Part shown: positions 11,730 through 22,021 of the stretch, in pieces | Layout: every line of letters begins with the position of its first letter | Numbering within the stretch: position 1 is the first letter of the stretch | Assembly: GCA_964016985.1 (NCBI GenBank) | Contig: OZ024828.1 | Location: 85,390,308-85,454,307 of the forward strand | Source: Anodontia alba | Taxonomy: Eukaryota; Mollusca; Bivalvia; Lucinida; Lucinidae | Length of the DNA stretch: 64,000 nucleotides | Direction: 5' to 3' | Notes under the pieces: generated by a model | Seen by the model: the letters and a program-made list of their open reading frames with translations, nothing else | What the model was told of the DNA's origin: nothing | Databases searched by the model: none | Made by a program: the position numbers and the translations under genes

Positions 11730-11837
11730 GTTGAGGTTTTACAGCCCAGTCAACCCAATGTGGTTATGTCGAGCGCGGTCAGTTTACCTAACCACATGTT
11801 TACTGGGCAGGCTTAGTCCTCTAAGCAGTTAACCAGT
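11730..11837 (-). mobile_element. 5'-truncated SINE-1 inside the HL-a array
   Basis: Tail GTTGAGGTTTTACAGCCCAG to CTAAGCAGTTAACCAGTA, lacking the tRNA-like head, as expected of incomplete reverse transcription. The array reads CCTAGTTT before it and TTTTGACCCC after it, so the insertion split the GTTTTTGACC word of one unit. Confidence 0.85.
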
Positions 11838-13014
11838 ATTTTGACCCCACGTGACCCAGTTTCAAATATATCCTAGAACTCATCAAGACAAACATTTTGA
11901 GCAAGATTCATGATAATTGCTTCAAAAATGTGACCGCTAGAGTGTTAACAAGGTTTTCTGCTGGTCTGGCCTGGTGACCTAGTTTTTGACACCACGTGAC
12001 CCAGTTTCAAACTTGACCTAGAAATCATCAAGACAAACATTTTGAGCAAGATTCATGATGATTGCTTCAAAAATGTGACTGCTAGAGTGTTAACAAGGTT
12101 TTCTGCTGATTTGGCCAGGTGACCTAGTTTTTGACTCCGTCACCCAGTTTCGAACTTGACCTAGAAATCGTCAAGGCAAACATTTTGAGCAAGATTCACG
12201 ATGATTGCTTCAAAAATGTGACCACTAGAGTGTTAAAGTTTTCTGCTGATTTGGCCCGGTGACCTAGTTTTTGACCCCAAGTGACCCAGTTTCGAACTTG
12301 ACCTAGAAATCATCAAGACAAACATATTGAGCAAGATTCATGATGATTGCTTCAAAAATGTGACCGCTAGAGTGTTAACAAGGTTTTCTGCTGATCTGGC
12401 CCGGTGACCTAGTTTTTGACCCCAAGTGACCCAGTTTCGAACTTGACCTAGAAATCATCAAGACAAACATATTGAGCAAGATTCATGATGATTGCTTCAA
12501 AAATGTGACCGCTAGAGTGTTAACAAGGTTTTCTGCTGATCCGGCCCGGAGACCTAGTTTTTGAACCCAAGTGACCCAGTTTCGAACTTGACCTAAATTT
12601 GATAGAGGAAAACATTTTGAGCAAGTTTCATCAAGATTGGGTCAAAACTATGACCTCTAGAGTGTTAACAAGTTTTTCCTTTGATTTGACCTGGTGACCT
12701 AGTTTTTGACCACTAGTAACCCAGTATCGAACCTGACCTAGATTTCATAGAGGCAAACATTCTGACCAAGTTTCATCAACATTGGGTCAAAACTGTGACC
12801 TCTAGAGTGTTAACAAACTAATTGTTGACGACGGACGACGGACGACGAACGACGACGGACATAGGATGATGACAATAGCTCACCCTGAGCTTTTGCTCAG
12901 GTGAGCTAATAAAACTATGAGTGGGTGAGTCTATGTTGAGCACATATGTCATAAATATAAATTTGTCACTGTGATACACATTTGTTCTGAGACGAAAAGT
13001 TAAAATAATGGGAT

Positions 13015-13015
<1 letters not shown>

Positions 13016-13067
<52 letters not shown>

Positions 13068-13084
13068 CATCTATATATATATCC
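13016..13084. repeat. TA microsatellite
   Basis: About 69 bp of nearly pure TA with a few interruptions. Confidence 0.95.
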
Positions 13085-13389
13085 TGCATGGTGGTTTTAA
13101 GGTGAATGGATACATCTGGAAGATATTGCTGCCATTTTGCAAAGGGAGACAAAGCTACAGATAAAAGGAGGTTGGGTATGCATATCAGCAATTTTATGGT
13201 TGAAAAAAGTGCCTTATCCGAGATATGGGAGATAAGTTTTGCTGGTGGGAAGTTGTTTCCTTTGTATTTGAAACCTTTCAAAAATGCAAGGCCATTTTCA
13301 ACTGACTTTCAATTGCAACAGAACATGAACAAATTAAATGAAAATCAAACTGTTTCAGCACTTTAGGCAGGCAAAACTCTTTTAAAGTG
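13085..13389. other. Unassigned stretch with an M4 scrap
   Basis: Only GGTTGAAAAAAGTGCCTTA (about 13198-13216), a fragment of an M4 arm, is recognisable. The overlapping open frames on both strands look like chance. Confidence 0.45.
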
Positions 13390-13500
13390 TGGAAAATCTG
13401 CTTAGCAGATGATTCACATGAAATACCAAGTCTTATTTTTTCTGAAAAAAAAAAAAAAAAAATAGAATGTTGTCTGCTACAATTTTGCTTAGCACCCTTC
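13390..13500. mobile_element. M7 right half
   Basis: GCTTAGCAGATGATTCACAT, a long A-run, GAATGTTGTCTGCTAC and TTGCTTAGCACCC: the right arm of an M7 hairpin. Confidence 0.65.
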
Positions 13501-13555
13501 CAGAGACATTTTTTCTTCTTTTTCTATTTTATTTTTTATTACCAATTTATTTTGT

Positions 13556-13734
13556 GAAAATAAGGCTCGACATTTTAAGAATTATTTTTTTTTTTTACTT
13601 TCTCAGAGAAAATAAGGCTTGACATTCTATGCGAGTCATCTGCATGAAATTGACATAAAATACCAAGTATTGGTGTCTCTGAAGAAAAAAAATCAGAATG
13701 TCATCTGGTGCAATTTTGCTTAGTGCTTTAGATG
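13556..13734. mobile_element. M7 copy, nested or duplicated left arm
   Basis: AAATAAGGCTCGACATT is followed by a T-run and again GAGAAAATAAGGCTTGACATT, so the left arm is present twice. The right half ends TTTTGCTTAGTGCTTTAG. Confidence 0.65.
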
Positions 13735-13945
13735 TTACCTTGTCCTGCTGAATAAATTAAGATGCCACGCCCACTTCAAATTTTCAGCCAGTCAGATTAC
13801 TTGATCTGGATTATTGCTACAAGTTCACATACTTAATGGCAAACAGTGCAGATCCAGATCAGTTGGCTTCTTCAGAAGCCAACTGATCTGGATCTACACC
13901 GTTTGCAAAGGCAGGGTATATCCGGATTCAGCAGGACAAGGCTTA
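13735..13945. mobile_element. M1 hairpin element
   Basis: Family M1: terminal repeat of CCCTTGTCCTGCTGAA type at the left and TTCAGCAGGACAAGG at the right, TTAA-like edges decayed here. Central hairpin about 13838-13911 with arms GCAAACAGTGCAGATCCAG and CTGGATCTACACCGTTTGC around TTGGCTTC/GAAGCCAA. About 210 bp, no frame. TTAA target and 16-bp ends fit a piggyBac-type MITE, by inference. Confidence 0.85.
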
Positions 13946-14195
13946 AATATGGGCAGAAAATAATGAGGTATAAAATCTGAAGAACACTTTAAAGAATTTA
14001 TACAGATATCCAAATCTAAAAATAACATTGTGATTAATTATCTCCAACAGAGGACACTTAACATAATAAAAAAATTTGATAACTTTAAAAGTTCAGGTAA
14101 CCTGTACTTGACCCGACTTTTTTTTAAAGTCAGTCACAAACTGATCCTGTTTCTAACCAGTCTCACTGACCAATATTATTATTAAATGTATTTAC

Positions 14196-14402
14196 TCCTA
14201 GATCACTTCGCGAAATTGTAGCAGACAACATTCTAAGTTTTCTATTATCATTTTTCTGAGAAAATAAGACTTGGAATTACATGTGAATCGTCCGCTAAGC
14301 AGATGATTCACATAAACTATCTAGTCTCATTTTCTCTGTAAAAAAACAACATAAATTCAAATGTTGTCTGCTGCAGTTGTTATTAGCACTTTACAGGTTA
14401 AC
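14196..14402. mobile_element. M7 hairpin element
   Basis: GATCACTTCGCGAAATTGTA at the left, hairpin arms around TGTGAATCGTCCGC, right end CTGCTGCAGTTGTTATTAGC and CAGGTTAACC. Confidence 0.75.
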
Positions 14403-14460
14403 CAATATGCCAGTTATGATGACCATAACAATCTCCAAATTTTACAGATAAACCTTTGCA

Positions 14461-14637
14461 TGAGAAAACCTACCTTATCTATATTATATTGGAACACCTT
14501 AGCATACCACACCTTTGTCTGAGAAAACCTACTTAATCTATATTATATTGGAACACCTTAGCTTACCACACCTTTGTCTGAGGAAACCTACTTAATCTAT
14601 ATTATATTGGAACACCTTAACTTACCACACTTACCCT
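14461..14637. repeat. Three tandem 59-bp units
   Basis: TGAGAAAACCTAC recurs at 14461, 14520 and (one mismatch) 14579. Each unit ends in GGAACACCTTAGC and CCACACCTTTG. The copies differ at very few positions, so the expansion is recent. Confidence 0.92.
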
Positions 14638-14770
14638 AAAATTTGAACAATAAACTACCCGTTGAAGAGTCTAAAAACTTGCCAGATGAGTTGCAAACAG
14701 TGAAGACCCTGATCAGACATCTAATTCTCTAGCTTCTGATGTAGATTGGCAATGGTCTGTTGAATTAGAA
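14635..14770. mobile_element. M3 half element
   Basis: TAAAATTTGAACAATAAAC, GCAAACAGTGAAGACCCTG and GATCAGACATC belong to the left half of M3. The right half is degraded. Confidence 0.55.
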
Positions 14771-14856
14771 ATTGACTATATAAAAATGCATTTACATCTG
14801 TACCTATAAAATCAAATGAAGCTGCACTTTTCTCTCGGATGCTGGAAAGTGACCAG

Positions 14857-15246
14857 CCCATATAATTATGATATATTGGTTTTATTTTAGTGAATTAAAA
14901 GAATAACTAGTAACAGTGTTTTCAGATAAAACAAATGTGCCTCCCCCAACATACCCTCCCCTCCTCCTCCCCACAACCATGAATTTTCAGTTTTACTACT
15001 GCTGTGACCTTGAAAATTAGGTCAAGGTCACCAAAATCTAATCAATTCTTTGTTATGTCCCAATTATGTATCCACAAAAATTTTGTACGAATCCAACCAC
15101 TGGTTCACAAGATATTGTGCAGACGAGAACGTGTGATGCCATAACTGAATCTGCACCAAAAATCAATATGTCCCCCTCCCCGTAGGTGGGGGTGGGGGTG
15201 GTGGTTTGGACATAAATATTTAGTCACTGAAGACTGGAGCCAGTCT
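14857..15246. mobile_element. M9 palindromic element split by HL-j
   Basis: The left piece (14857-14930) ends GTTTTCAGATAAA; the right piece (15216-15246) is ATATTTAGTCACTG..GACTGGAGCCAGTCT. In the intact M9 at 46664-46872 these abut as GATAAAATATTTAGTCACTG, so the 285 bp between them is an insertion. The outer left arm is missing. Confidence 0.75.
14931..15215 (+). mobile_element. HL-j element, short, inserted in M9
   Basis: Starts ACAAATGTGCCTCCCCC and ends in a C-rich/G-rich foldback (about 15170-15213, ATGTCCCCC against GGGGG..GGACAT) followed by AA. The interior holds one TTAGGTCAAGGTCACC and is too short for an array. Both ends are fixed by the interrupted M9 copy. G-rich run GGTGGGGGTGGGGGTGG at about 15185-15201. 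Confidence 0.6.
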
Positions 15247-15474
15247 ACATCTGACATGGATCTACACCGATTAGCGAGTCTGTCCCAATACTTAGGGTAA
15301 ATATGATATATGCAAAACGTGGCACTCAGACAGAGATGTCTGATTAAACCCTGTTGCGGGATCAAAATGCTCCTAAAAGAAGTGTCTGATCAGGATCTGC
15401 TCTGTTTGCCTTTCAGTCAGCATGTTTTCAATACATAATCCAGGTACTAAAATGGACTTGTTCGAAGTTTAGCA

Positions 15475-15656
15475 TTGGGTAAATGTCCTAAAACTTTGAA
15501 CACTTTATTTCATACTATTTTGCCCTTAATTTTGCTTTTATGCAGTTGTTTCTCAAAATACTTAGTGGAATATCAAACAGTGTAGACCCTGATCAGACTG
15601 CTCTCTAGTGCCATTTTGACAACAACTTTGGTGTACAAAATTTAAGGACATTTACC
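15475..15656. mobile_element. M11 hairpin element
   Basis: Left end GTAAATGTCCTAAA, right end AAGGACATTTACC. Internal words TTTTGCTTTTATGC and CTTAGTGG, and a CAAACAGTGTAGACCCTG arm; the opposing arm is degraded. Confidence 0.7.
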
Positions 15657-15659
15657 ATA

Positions 15660-16212
15660 TGTACAAATGTATATTAAGTGAGTATTCAGACATTATAAAA
15701 TCTTACCATACTTGTCCTAAATTTTAAATAAGTCCAGTAATGTAGACACTGATCAGACACTGTGTTCTGCAATGACTCATATGGATCTACAGTTTGCTCA
15801 GGCCTTTCTGTCTGAATACCATAATTACCATATATATTTGGACAGACAGGCCTGAGCAAAGAGTGTAGACCCTGATGAGACGCCGCAGAATGTGGCATCT
15901 CATCCAAGTCTACACTGTTTGCCACTAATCCAGCAATTTTTAGGCACAATGTCTGGTTGTAAATTATACTTGTTCAAATTTTACTCTCATATGGGTCTAC
16001 ACTGTTTGCTCAGGCCTGTCTGTCTGAATACATACGGTAAATACTGTATACCCAACAAACCCTGAGCAAATAGTGTACAACAAGATCAAACACCAAAAAT
16101 GCAGGATCTGATCTGGATCTACACTAGTCAGCTCATCCATTAGTCTTTAGACACACCAAAGGGTCATTTAGAAACATGGACATTCAAACTTTACAACATG
16201 TAATACTATGGA
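15660..16212. mobile_element. Cluster of M3 elements
   Basis: About three overlapping M3 copies. Words of M3 occur in both orientations (GGACAGACAGGCCTGAGC; GCTCAGGCCTGTCTGTC; CCAGCAATTTTTAG; GGTAAATACTGTA). The best hairpin is 15850-15922 (arms around GACGCCGCAGAATGTGGC). Boundaries between copies cannot be placed. Confidence 0.65.
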
Positions 16213-16222
16213 AAGGCATCAA

Positions 16223-16435
16223 TTAACCCTTGTCATGCTGAATAAATTAAGATGCCACGCCCACTTCTAATTTCCAGCCAATCAGATTACTTGATCCAGG
16301 TTTTTGATAGAAATTCACATCTTTGATGACAAACAGTGCAGATCCAGATCAGTTGGCTTCTTCAGAAACCAACTGATCTGGATCTACACTGTTTGCTAAG
16401 ACAGGGCATGTCGTGTTTAGCAACAGAAGGGTTAA
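16223..16435. mobile_element. M1 hairpin element
   Basis: TTAA at both ends. Hairpin core 16329-16397 with GCAGATCCAGATCAGTTGGC on one arm and its complement on the other. The right terminus (AGCAACAGAAGGGTTAA) has decayed. Confidence 0.82.
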
Positions 16436-17002
16436 GGATAAGCACTAAAAGCAAGCCAGGTCTGATTTTCCTGGAGTGGCTTATATAAAAAGAGGTCAAA
16501 TAAGTGCAAAGTAAGAAAAACCAGTAGGTGTGCAAAGAAAATATTCAGATGTTAACACTGACCTACTCACCGACTTCCTGACCATACTGACCAACTTATT
16601 TATTACATCAGTAAAAGATTTTAATTTCACTGTCAGTCCTTTCATTTGAACTCAAAAACTGGTAACATACAAGCCATGTCATGTGATCAGCCTGCTCATT
16701 CATGCAGTTTGATCAAGGACATTCCCTGTCTGTTCACAGAGTTAGAAGTGAGATGGGTTCATATTTATTTTCCCCCACTCCCAACCAGTGCCACCACCTA
16801 GACTACCAGTCATTTGCAGTCCTGGCACCTACAGGGCTTAGGATTAGCGGGGCTTTTAACCTCAGTTTGCAAAGCCCTGCTGTGGCTCTGTACTGCATAG
16901 CCAAATTTATGGTAGAATCCCTGCCCACCCAAAGGGTTGACAATCAGATATAATGAAGAACATACACATAAAATCAACACTGTAAGAGTTTAGAATTAAC
17001 CC
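16436..17002. other. Unassigned stretch with a dispersed repeat
   Basis: About 16535-16660 (GTTAACACTGACCTACTCAC..CTTCCTGACCATACT) recurs at 18575-18690, so at least that part is a dispersed repeat of unknown class. The open frame at 16702-16953 (83 codons, plus strand) has no recognisable domain. Confidence 0.5.
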
Positions 17003-17229
17003 TTAACCCATTGTATACTGAATAGACTCTCCCACACTATATATTGGAAGAGTCCAATTTCAATTTTAGGTACGCCCGGCTATGAGATTTACATATTCCT
17101 ATAGAAAAATGGCTAAACTATTTGCAAACAGTGAAGAACCTGATCAGACGCGCGTTCTGTGGCATCTGATCTGGGTCTGCACTGTTTGCCAATTACCCTT
17201 TTACGGGTCTCCGGACTACAATGGGTTAA
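17003..17229. mobile_element. M2 hairpin element, complete
   Basis: TTAACCCATTGTATACTGAA at the left and CTACAATGGGTTAA at the right. Core hairpin 17123-17190. Confidence 0.85.
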
Positions 17230-17795
17230 TGTTCCAAGCAAATTTTGTAGCAGCCAACATTCTACTTTTTTTTTTCATTTTAAGAGAAAATATGTCTTGA
17301 CATTTCATGTGAACTGTTTGCTCGGAAGACGATTCACATGAAATGTCAACTTATTTTCCTTGAATAATAAAAAAAAAAAAACAAAAAAAAAACTCGACAT
17401 GTGTCCAAAGTACACAGATGCCCCCGCCTTAAGGCCTTTGCCCATATGGCTGTTTCCTTTGCCCCATCCCCATTCTGACCCCGCCCAACCCCAGGGGCAG
17501 CATTACAATGAAGTCTAAGGTCTTGGTCTGGGTAAATACCATACCAAATTTCAACTTTGTAGCATAAAGGTATCAAAGTTATGAGCAACTGGGACCTAAA
17601 TGTGAGTGTAAATATGCAAGTAAACTTGCATGTAAACTGTAACATTTGTTAGCCTCTGGTTATGAATGTGACATAACGCATGTACACACGTATGGATGTA
17701 ACATCACTGCAAAATGCTATATGCCTCTCCTGCCTTTGGCAGGCGGGGGCATAAAAATGTTGTCTGTTGCAGTTGTGATCAGTGCTTTAAGGGCT
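17226..17795. mobile_element. M7 hairpin element split by HL-i
   Basis: The left piece (17226-17391) includes CAAGCAAATTTTGTAGCAG, a hairpin on GACGATTCACATGAAATGTC and an A-run. The right piece (17754-17795) is ATGTTGTCTGTTGCAGTTGT..CTTTAAGGG. The intact order, A-run then AATGTTGTCTGCTGCAG, is seen in other copies, so the intervening 360 bp is an insertion into the A-run. Confidence 0.75.
17392..17752 (+). mobile_element. HL-i element, no array
   Basis: Left end ACTCGACATGTGTCC with left motif ATGCCCCCGCCT (17418-17429). Right hairpin 17721-17752 (ATGCCTCTCCTGCC against GGCAGGCGGGGGCAT) then AAAAA. The left motif and the hairpin 3' arm are perfect complements over 12 bp. No tandem units and no GACGGAC linker. 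A left end of the same type occurs at 63543 and the same right end at 24200-24350. Confidence 0.72.
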
Positions 17796-17968
17796 GACTG
17801 AAAACTCAGATGATCTGATTGGTTGAATCAGTGAGGTTTGAGTCGTATCAATTATTTTGTCCATTTGTGCAATACTCCCAGTGAAGAAATCAAACAAAGG
17901 CCAAAAGAACAACGTAGGAAGTTCCAACAAAGGGAAGTTTACCACAGTCAGACCATCGAGAATCTCAG

Positions 17969-18130
17969 TAAATGTCCTAAACTTTAATTCTACACTTTTT
18001 GGCCTAAATTTTGCTTTTTATGCAATTGTTTCTTCAAATACTTAGTGCTCAGCCTGATCTGAGTCTGCATTGTTCAAATACACCACTCTGTCAGAAATTT
18101 TGGTGTATATAATCTTAGGACATTTACTAC
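17969..18130. mobile_element. M11 hairpin element
   Basis: Left GTAAATGTCCTAAACTT, right CTTAGGACATTTAC. The core hairpin is reduced to one arm (GATCTGAGTCTGCATTGTT). Confidence 0.72.
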
Positions 18131-18136
18131 AGGGTT

Positions 18137-18353
18137 AGACTGGCTCCAGTCTCCAGTGACTAAATACTTTTTTCTTATAATCTTGTTTAATAATCCACAA
18201 AATTAAAACCTAAATAATATCATGACTAAAAAGGCTTGTCATTTGTAACCAGCCTTTACAGTCATAATATTATTTTGGTTTTAGTTTAGTGGATTACTAA
18301 ACAGGATTATAAGAAAAAAAAATATTTAGTCACTGGAGACTGGAGTCAGTCTA
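18137..18353. mobile_element. M9 palindromic element, complete
   Basis: Ends AGACTGGCTCCAGTCTCCAG and its inverted counterpart ACTGGAGTCAGTCT, subterminal GTGACTAAATA and TATTTAGTCAC. The palindrome is centred near 18245 with AATAATATCATGAC and GTCATAATATTATT arms. No frame. Confidence 0.88.
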
Positions 18354-18439
18354 CGCAGGGCTCAATGACTGCTGAGTCTGAATTCTGTCTGTGGTATTAT
18401 ATGTCATCACTTGACCATCATATAATGCCTGAATTATGA

Positions 18440-18690
18440 AAAAATGCATGAAATATCAATGTCAAACCCTACTTTCTGGAAAAAAAAATAAGAAAAAATA
18501 TTTCCCAGTCTTGTTTGCCAAAATGCTATACAATATATTAGAGGTGTTCTGCTACAATTTGGTTGATGCTTAAGAAAAAAGAATGTTCAGGTGTTAACAC
18601 TGACCTATTCACAGACTTCCTGACCATACTTATTTACTAAATCGGCAAACTTAAAGCAAAAGCTGTTAATTTCACTGGTCAGTGCTTCCA
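18440..18690. repeat. M6 scrap plus dispersed repeat
   Basis: 18440-18510 has TGTCAAACCCTACTTTCTGG with an A-rich tail, an M6 arm. 18575-18690 is the second copy of the repeat at 16535-16660. Confidence 0.5.
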
Positions 18691-18854
18691 GCAAAAATGC
18701 TTAAAAAATGTTGGAAAATATACAAGCTGTTAATGTTTTCTGTAATGCCAATCGTTACATGCCTGCTCACATGTACATTTATGTAAACACTGGCCACGAT
18801 GTGCAGTACTGGGTGGGTATAGAGAATAGTTGCCAAAGTGAAGATTCCCAAGAG

Positions 18855-19068
18855 TTAACCCTTGTCCTGCTGAGCCCGGATATACCCTACCTTTGCAAAC
18901 AGTGTAGATCCAGATCAGTTGGCTTCTGAAGAAGCCAACTGATCTGGATCTGCACTATTTGCCATTAAGTATGTGAATTTATAGCAACAATCCAGATCAA
19001 GTAATCTGATTGGCTGAAAATTAGAAGTGGGTGTGGCTTCTTAATTTATTCAGCAGGACAAGGGTTAA
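18855..19068. mobile_element. M1 hairpin element, complete
   Basis: TTAACCCTTGTCCTGCTGAG at the left, CAGCAGGACAAGGGTTAA at the right. Central hairpin about 18896-18962 with TTGGCTTCTGAAGAAGCCAA at its tip. Confidence 0.9.
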
Positions 19069-19790
19069 TAAGAAACTGACAGAAATACAACTGTCTATTT
19101 CTATCTAATAATAACATATTTTTGTTTGGCATTTCTGCATTTTACATTATAATTCCAAGTTGAAATCCACAGAGAAAATGCTATATCAGGAAGTATCACA
19201 CGGCCTTGGTGTGTAGATCCGTGATCAGCTGATATCGGCCATGAAGGTTCAGAATTTGTAGTTCTATTTCCTTTTCCATGAGAAGTAGTTTATAAACCAA
19301 ACCAAATCAGTGCTTCTGAAAATACCCAGGTATAAATATTTATCTTTCTTCCAGGAAAAATCACAGCTCCAGATAAAAGGTAGTAACTGGAAATAAAGTA
19401 CTTTGTGGTTCCATGAGTGAGACAATTCCTACACTAATTTCTTAAGTCTTCTACAGACCAACCAAATATTCTGGGAAAATTAAGTAAACTTTTGCTGAAA
19501 ACTTGCTAATTTTGACATCATCAAACTTATGGTTAAAAAAATATCAGGTTAATGGTTAAAATTATCAGGTTATCTCTGAATCATTTATTTAGAATTATTA
19601 ACTTCTATGAACCTTGCCATGTTTTCTGCCATATCACTGTACTTTTAATGCTTACAGCATGTTGGGTAAAAATTTCAGCAGATAAAACTGAATTATTTTT
19701 CTTATTTTTCCCAGAAATCAGGTTTTGTCTCCAATTACGGTATCCTCTTTTCTGAAGCTATACACATTATAATAAAAACGTTAAACTATA
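19069..19790. other. Unassigned stretch with an M6 scrap
   Basis: Only about 19645-19735 (GCATGTTGGGTAAAAATTTC, CAGCAGATAAAACTG) resembles an M6 arm. The remainder shows no gene or repeat. Confidence 0.45.
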
Positions 19791-20346
19791 ATACCCTGCC
19801 ATTATTGTATTGTGCTGGCAGATAACTGTCAAACATTGACGAAATTTGCCCATTAGCAATCCCAAACCAGACCTCCTTCATATCAATGCATGTACCAAGT
19901 TTGGTAAAATCCTTTATTTACTCAGGTTATTTTCCGGAAACAAAAATATGGGCGTGTCTTGGGCAGATAACTCTATCAAAATTTGACAAAATTTGCCCAT
20001 TAGCAATCCCAAACCAGATCTCTTGAATATCAAAGCACATACCAAGTTTGGTGAAAATCCACTGATGTTTACTCAAGTTATCATCTGGAAATGAAAATAT
20101 GGGCGTGTCTCAGGCAGATAACCATCAAAATTTGACAAAAATTGCCCATTAGCAATCCTGATCCAGATCTCCACAATATCAATGCACATACCAAGTTTGG
20201 TGAAAATCCATTGATATTTACTCGAGTTATCATCCAGAAACGAAATACGGACGGACAGATGGATATACAACTAACGGATGGACGGACAGACACAGGAACG
20301 TCCAACATGAAACCATAATACCCCACTACTATTGTGTGGCGGGTAT
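19791..20346 (+). mobile_element. HL-h element with 148-bp units
   Basis: Left motif ATACCCTGCCA, hairpin 20318-20346 (ATACCCCAC against GTGGCGGGTAT), then AAAA. TTTGCCCATTAGCAATCC recurs at 19844, 19992 and about 20141, spacing 148-149 bp. The linker at about 20245-20295 is rich in ACGGACGGACAGA. The left end lacks ACAAGA. Confidence 0.75.
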
Positions 20347-20349
20347 AAA

Positions 20350-20492
20350 AAGTGAACCATTTACCTGTTGAATTCGAACAGCAGCAATTGAATTGTATTT
20401 TATTTTTATTTTATTTATTTTTTTTTTTTTCACAAAATGATGTCTTACTTTCTGTGAAATATGTAAAAAAAAAAAAAAAAGAAGAAAAAAAA
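20350..20492. repeat. Low-complexity T/A-rich stretch
   Basis: Long T-runs and A-runs around TGATGTCTTACTTTCTGTG, likely the remains of an M6/M7 hairpin. Confidence 0.45.
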
Positions 20493-21253
20493 ACAAGATG
20501 GGCATGATGGCCCTGAATCAATCCAGCTCACCTGAGCTCAAGATGTTACATAACTTATAGAAGTGAAGGGATCACTGGTTTAAGAGATGTGGACTAAAGA
20601 TATTTCTTCTACTTTTAGCTCCAGCAGGAAGCTTGTTCAGTGTTGTGGAACCATTTTAAAAATTTTGGTAAAGTGGCATAAGAAAAACATTTCCGTGATA
20701 TTATTTCAAAATCGAGCATCTGACCTAGGAGATGACATTTAAAGATTATTTTATTTTTAGCTCTGGTGGCCATATTGTTCAGTGGAGCTGAACCTTTGAG
20801 CAATTTTGGTAAAGGGGCATAAGAGGAACGTTTCTGTGAAATTATTTTGAAATCTGGCTACTGGCCTAAGGGGAGATATTGTTTTAAGATTTTTTAACTT
20901 TTAGCTCTGGCTGCCATATTGTTCAGTGGAGTGGAAACATTTAAGCAATTCTGGTAAAGGGGCATAAGAAGAAATTTCTGTGAAATTATTTTGAAATCAG
21001 GCCACTGACCTAGGAGATGTGTGTGTCATTTTAAGATTTTTCTATTTTTAGCTCTGGCAGCCATTTTGTGCAGTGGAGAGGCAATTCTGGTAAAGGGCCA
21101 TGAATGAAACATTTCCAGAAAGTTTGGTGGAAATTGGTCCAGTAGTTTAAGAGATGTCATTTAAAGAAACTGTTGACGACGGACGAAATACAATGGACGA
21201 CCGACACAGGGTGATCACAATAGCTCACCTTGAGCCTTTGGCTCAGGTGAGCT
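20493..21253 (+). mobile_element. HL-c element with 142-147-bp units
   Basis: Left end ACAAGATGGGCATGATGGCC, left motif AGCTCACCTGAGC (20525-20537), hairpin 21222-21253, then AAAAA. GCTC(C/T)(A/G)G at the unit head recurs at 20618, 20760, 20904 and 21051. Each unit has TTTTTAGCTCTGG, CCATATTGTTCAGTGGAG and GGTAAAGGGGCATAAG. The linker is GACGACGGACGAAATACAAT-like. The left motif and the hairpin 3' arm are perfect complements over 13 bp. Confidence 0.82.
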
Positions 21254-21625
21254 AAAAAGTCACTCATTTGTCGTCAGCTCATTTTGCCTTATGTGCATTA
21301 AAGGTTAATTAGGTTATCTTCCCTTACTTAGATCTCCCGCAGTAAAACTCATCATTTCAGGACAATGCCACTGAAAGGTTGAACACCTAAGGTGAAAACC
21401 GAATTCTATATTATTGTAGTTTCTCTACATACTTTGGCAGTAATGCCTGAGTAAACAGAGCAAACCCAGATCAGATGGCACAGGATGAGACCAATGACTT
21501 TTCCATTCAGTTAGACTTTTTTTTTAAGTAATGTACTGCAAGACAGTAAAAAATATGTTCATCTTTAGAATAAATACCGGTTTAATGGTCCACATATTTA
21601 GGATGAATATACGTAGTACACAAAT
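21254..21625. other. Mostly unassigned; M3 scrap
   Basis: About 21440-21490 (CCTGAGTAAACAGAGCAAACC, AGATCAGATGGCAC) is a decayed M3 arm. Otherwise nothing recognised. Confidence 0.4.
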
Positions 21626-21801
21626 TTAACCCTTGTCCTGCTGAACCAGGATATGTCCTGCTTTTGAAAACAGTGTAGATCCAGATCTGCACTGTCATTC
21701 AGTATGTGAATTTATATCAACAATCTGGATAAAGTAATCTGATTGGCTGACAGTTAGAAATGGGCGTGCCATCTTAATTTATTCAGCATGACAAGTGTTA
21801 A
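21626..21801. mobile_element. M1 element, core hairpin deleted
   Basis: TTAA-bounded. The left arm is ACAGTGTAGATCCAGATC but the TTGGCTTC loop and most of the opposing arm are missing. The right half is normal. Confidence 0.8.
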
Positions 21802-22021
21802 TGTTAAGGCTAATTGATTTTCTACCATTTCTGCTGAGGGAGACAATTTTTGTGACTTCCTATTTGCTTTACCATATGCCAACTGCCGGAAAATGCGTCT
21901 ACTCTTTAGAGTTTCACAAGTGGGCCACCCCTGAAAGTGCAACCACTGCCTTTATAGATATATAAGAAGAAAAATATCCAACCCTTCCCCAATACCCCCT
22001 CTAATCTGGAGTTATGCAATA

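Larger units (their letters stand above)
9952..12907 (+). mobile_element. HL-a element, mosaic, with nested SINE fragment
   Basis: Same left end and left motif as the element at 7419; hairpin 12877-12907 then AATAAAA. The array is interrupted twice: by a foreign block at about 10064-10310 whose reverse complement resembles 24400-24545, and by a truncated SINE-1 at 11730-11837. The segment 10316-10738 is repeated from 10739, a three-unit higher-order duplication of 423 bp. The terminal variant units match those of the other HL-a copies. Confidence 0.8.

Noticed and set aside
7419..12907. Centromeric satellite
   Set aside because: Arrays are short, bounded by defined ends, repeated at 54607 and interspersed with other families; this is an interspersed element with a tandem interior.
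17721..17752. Rho-independent terminator-like hairpin plus T/A-run, and similar ones at each HL right end
   Set aside because: The resemblance is to bacterial terminators, but the context is eukaryotic and each hairpin matches the left end of its own element.
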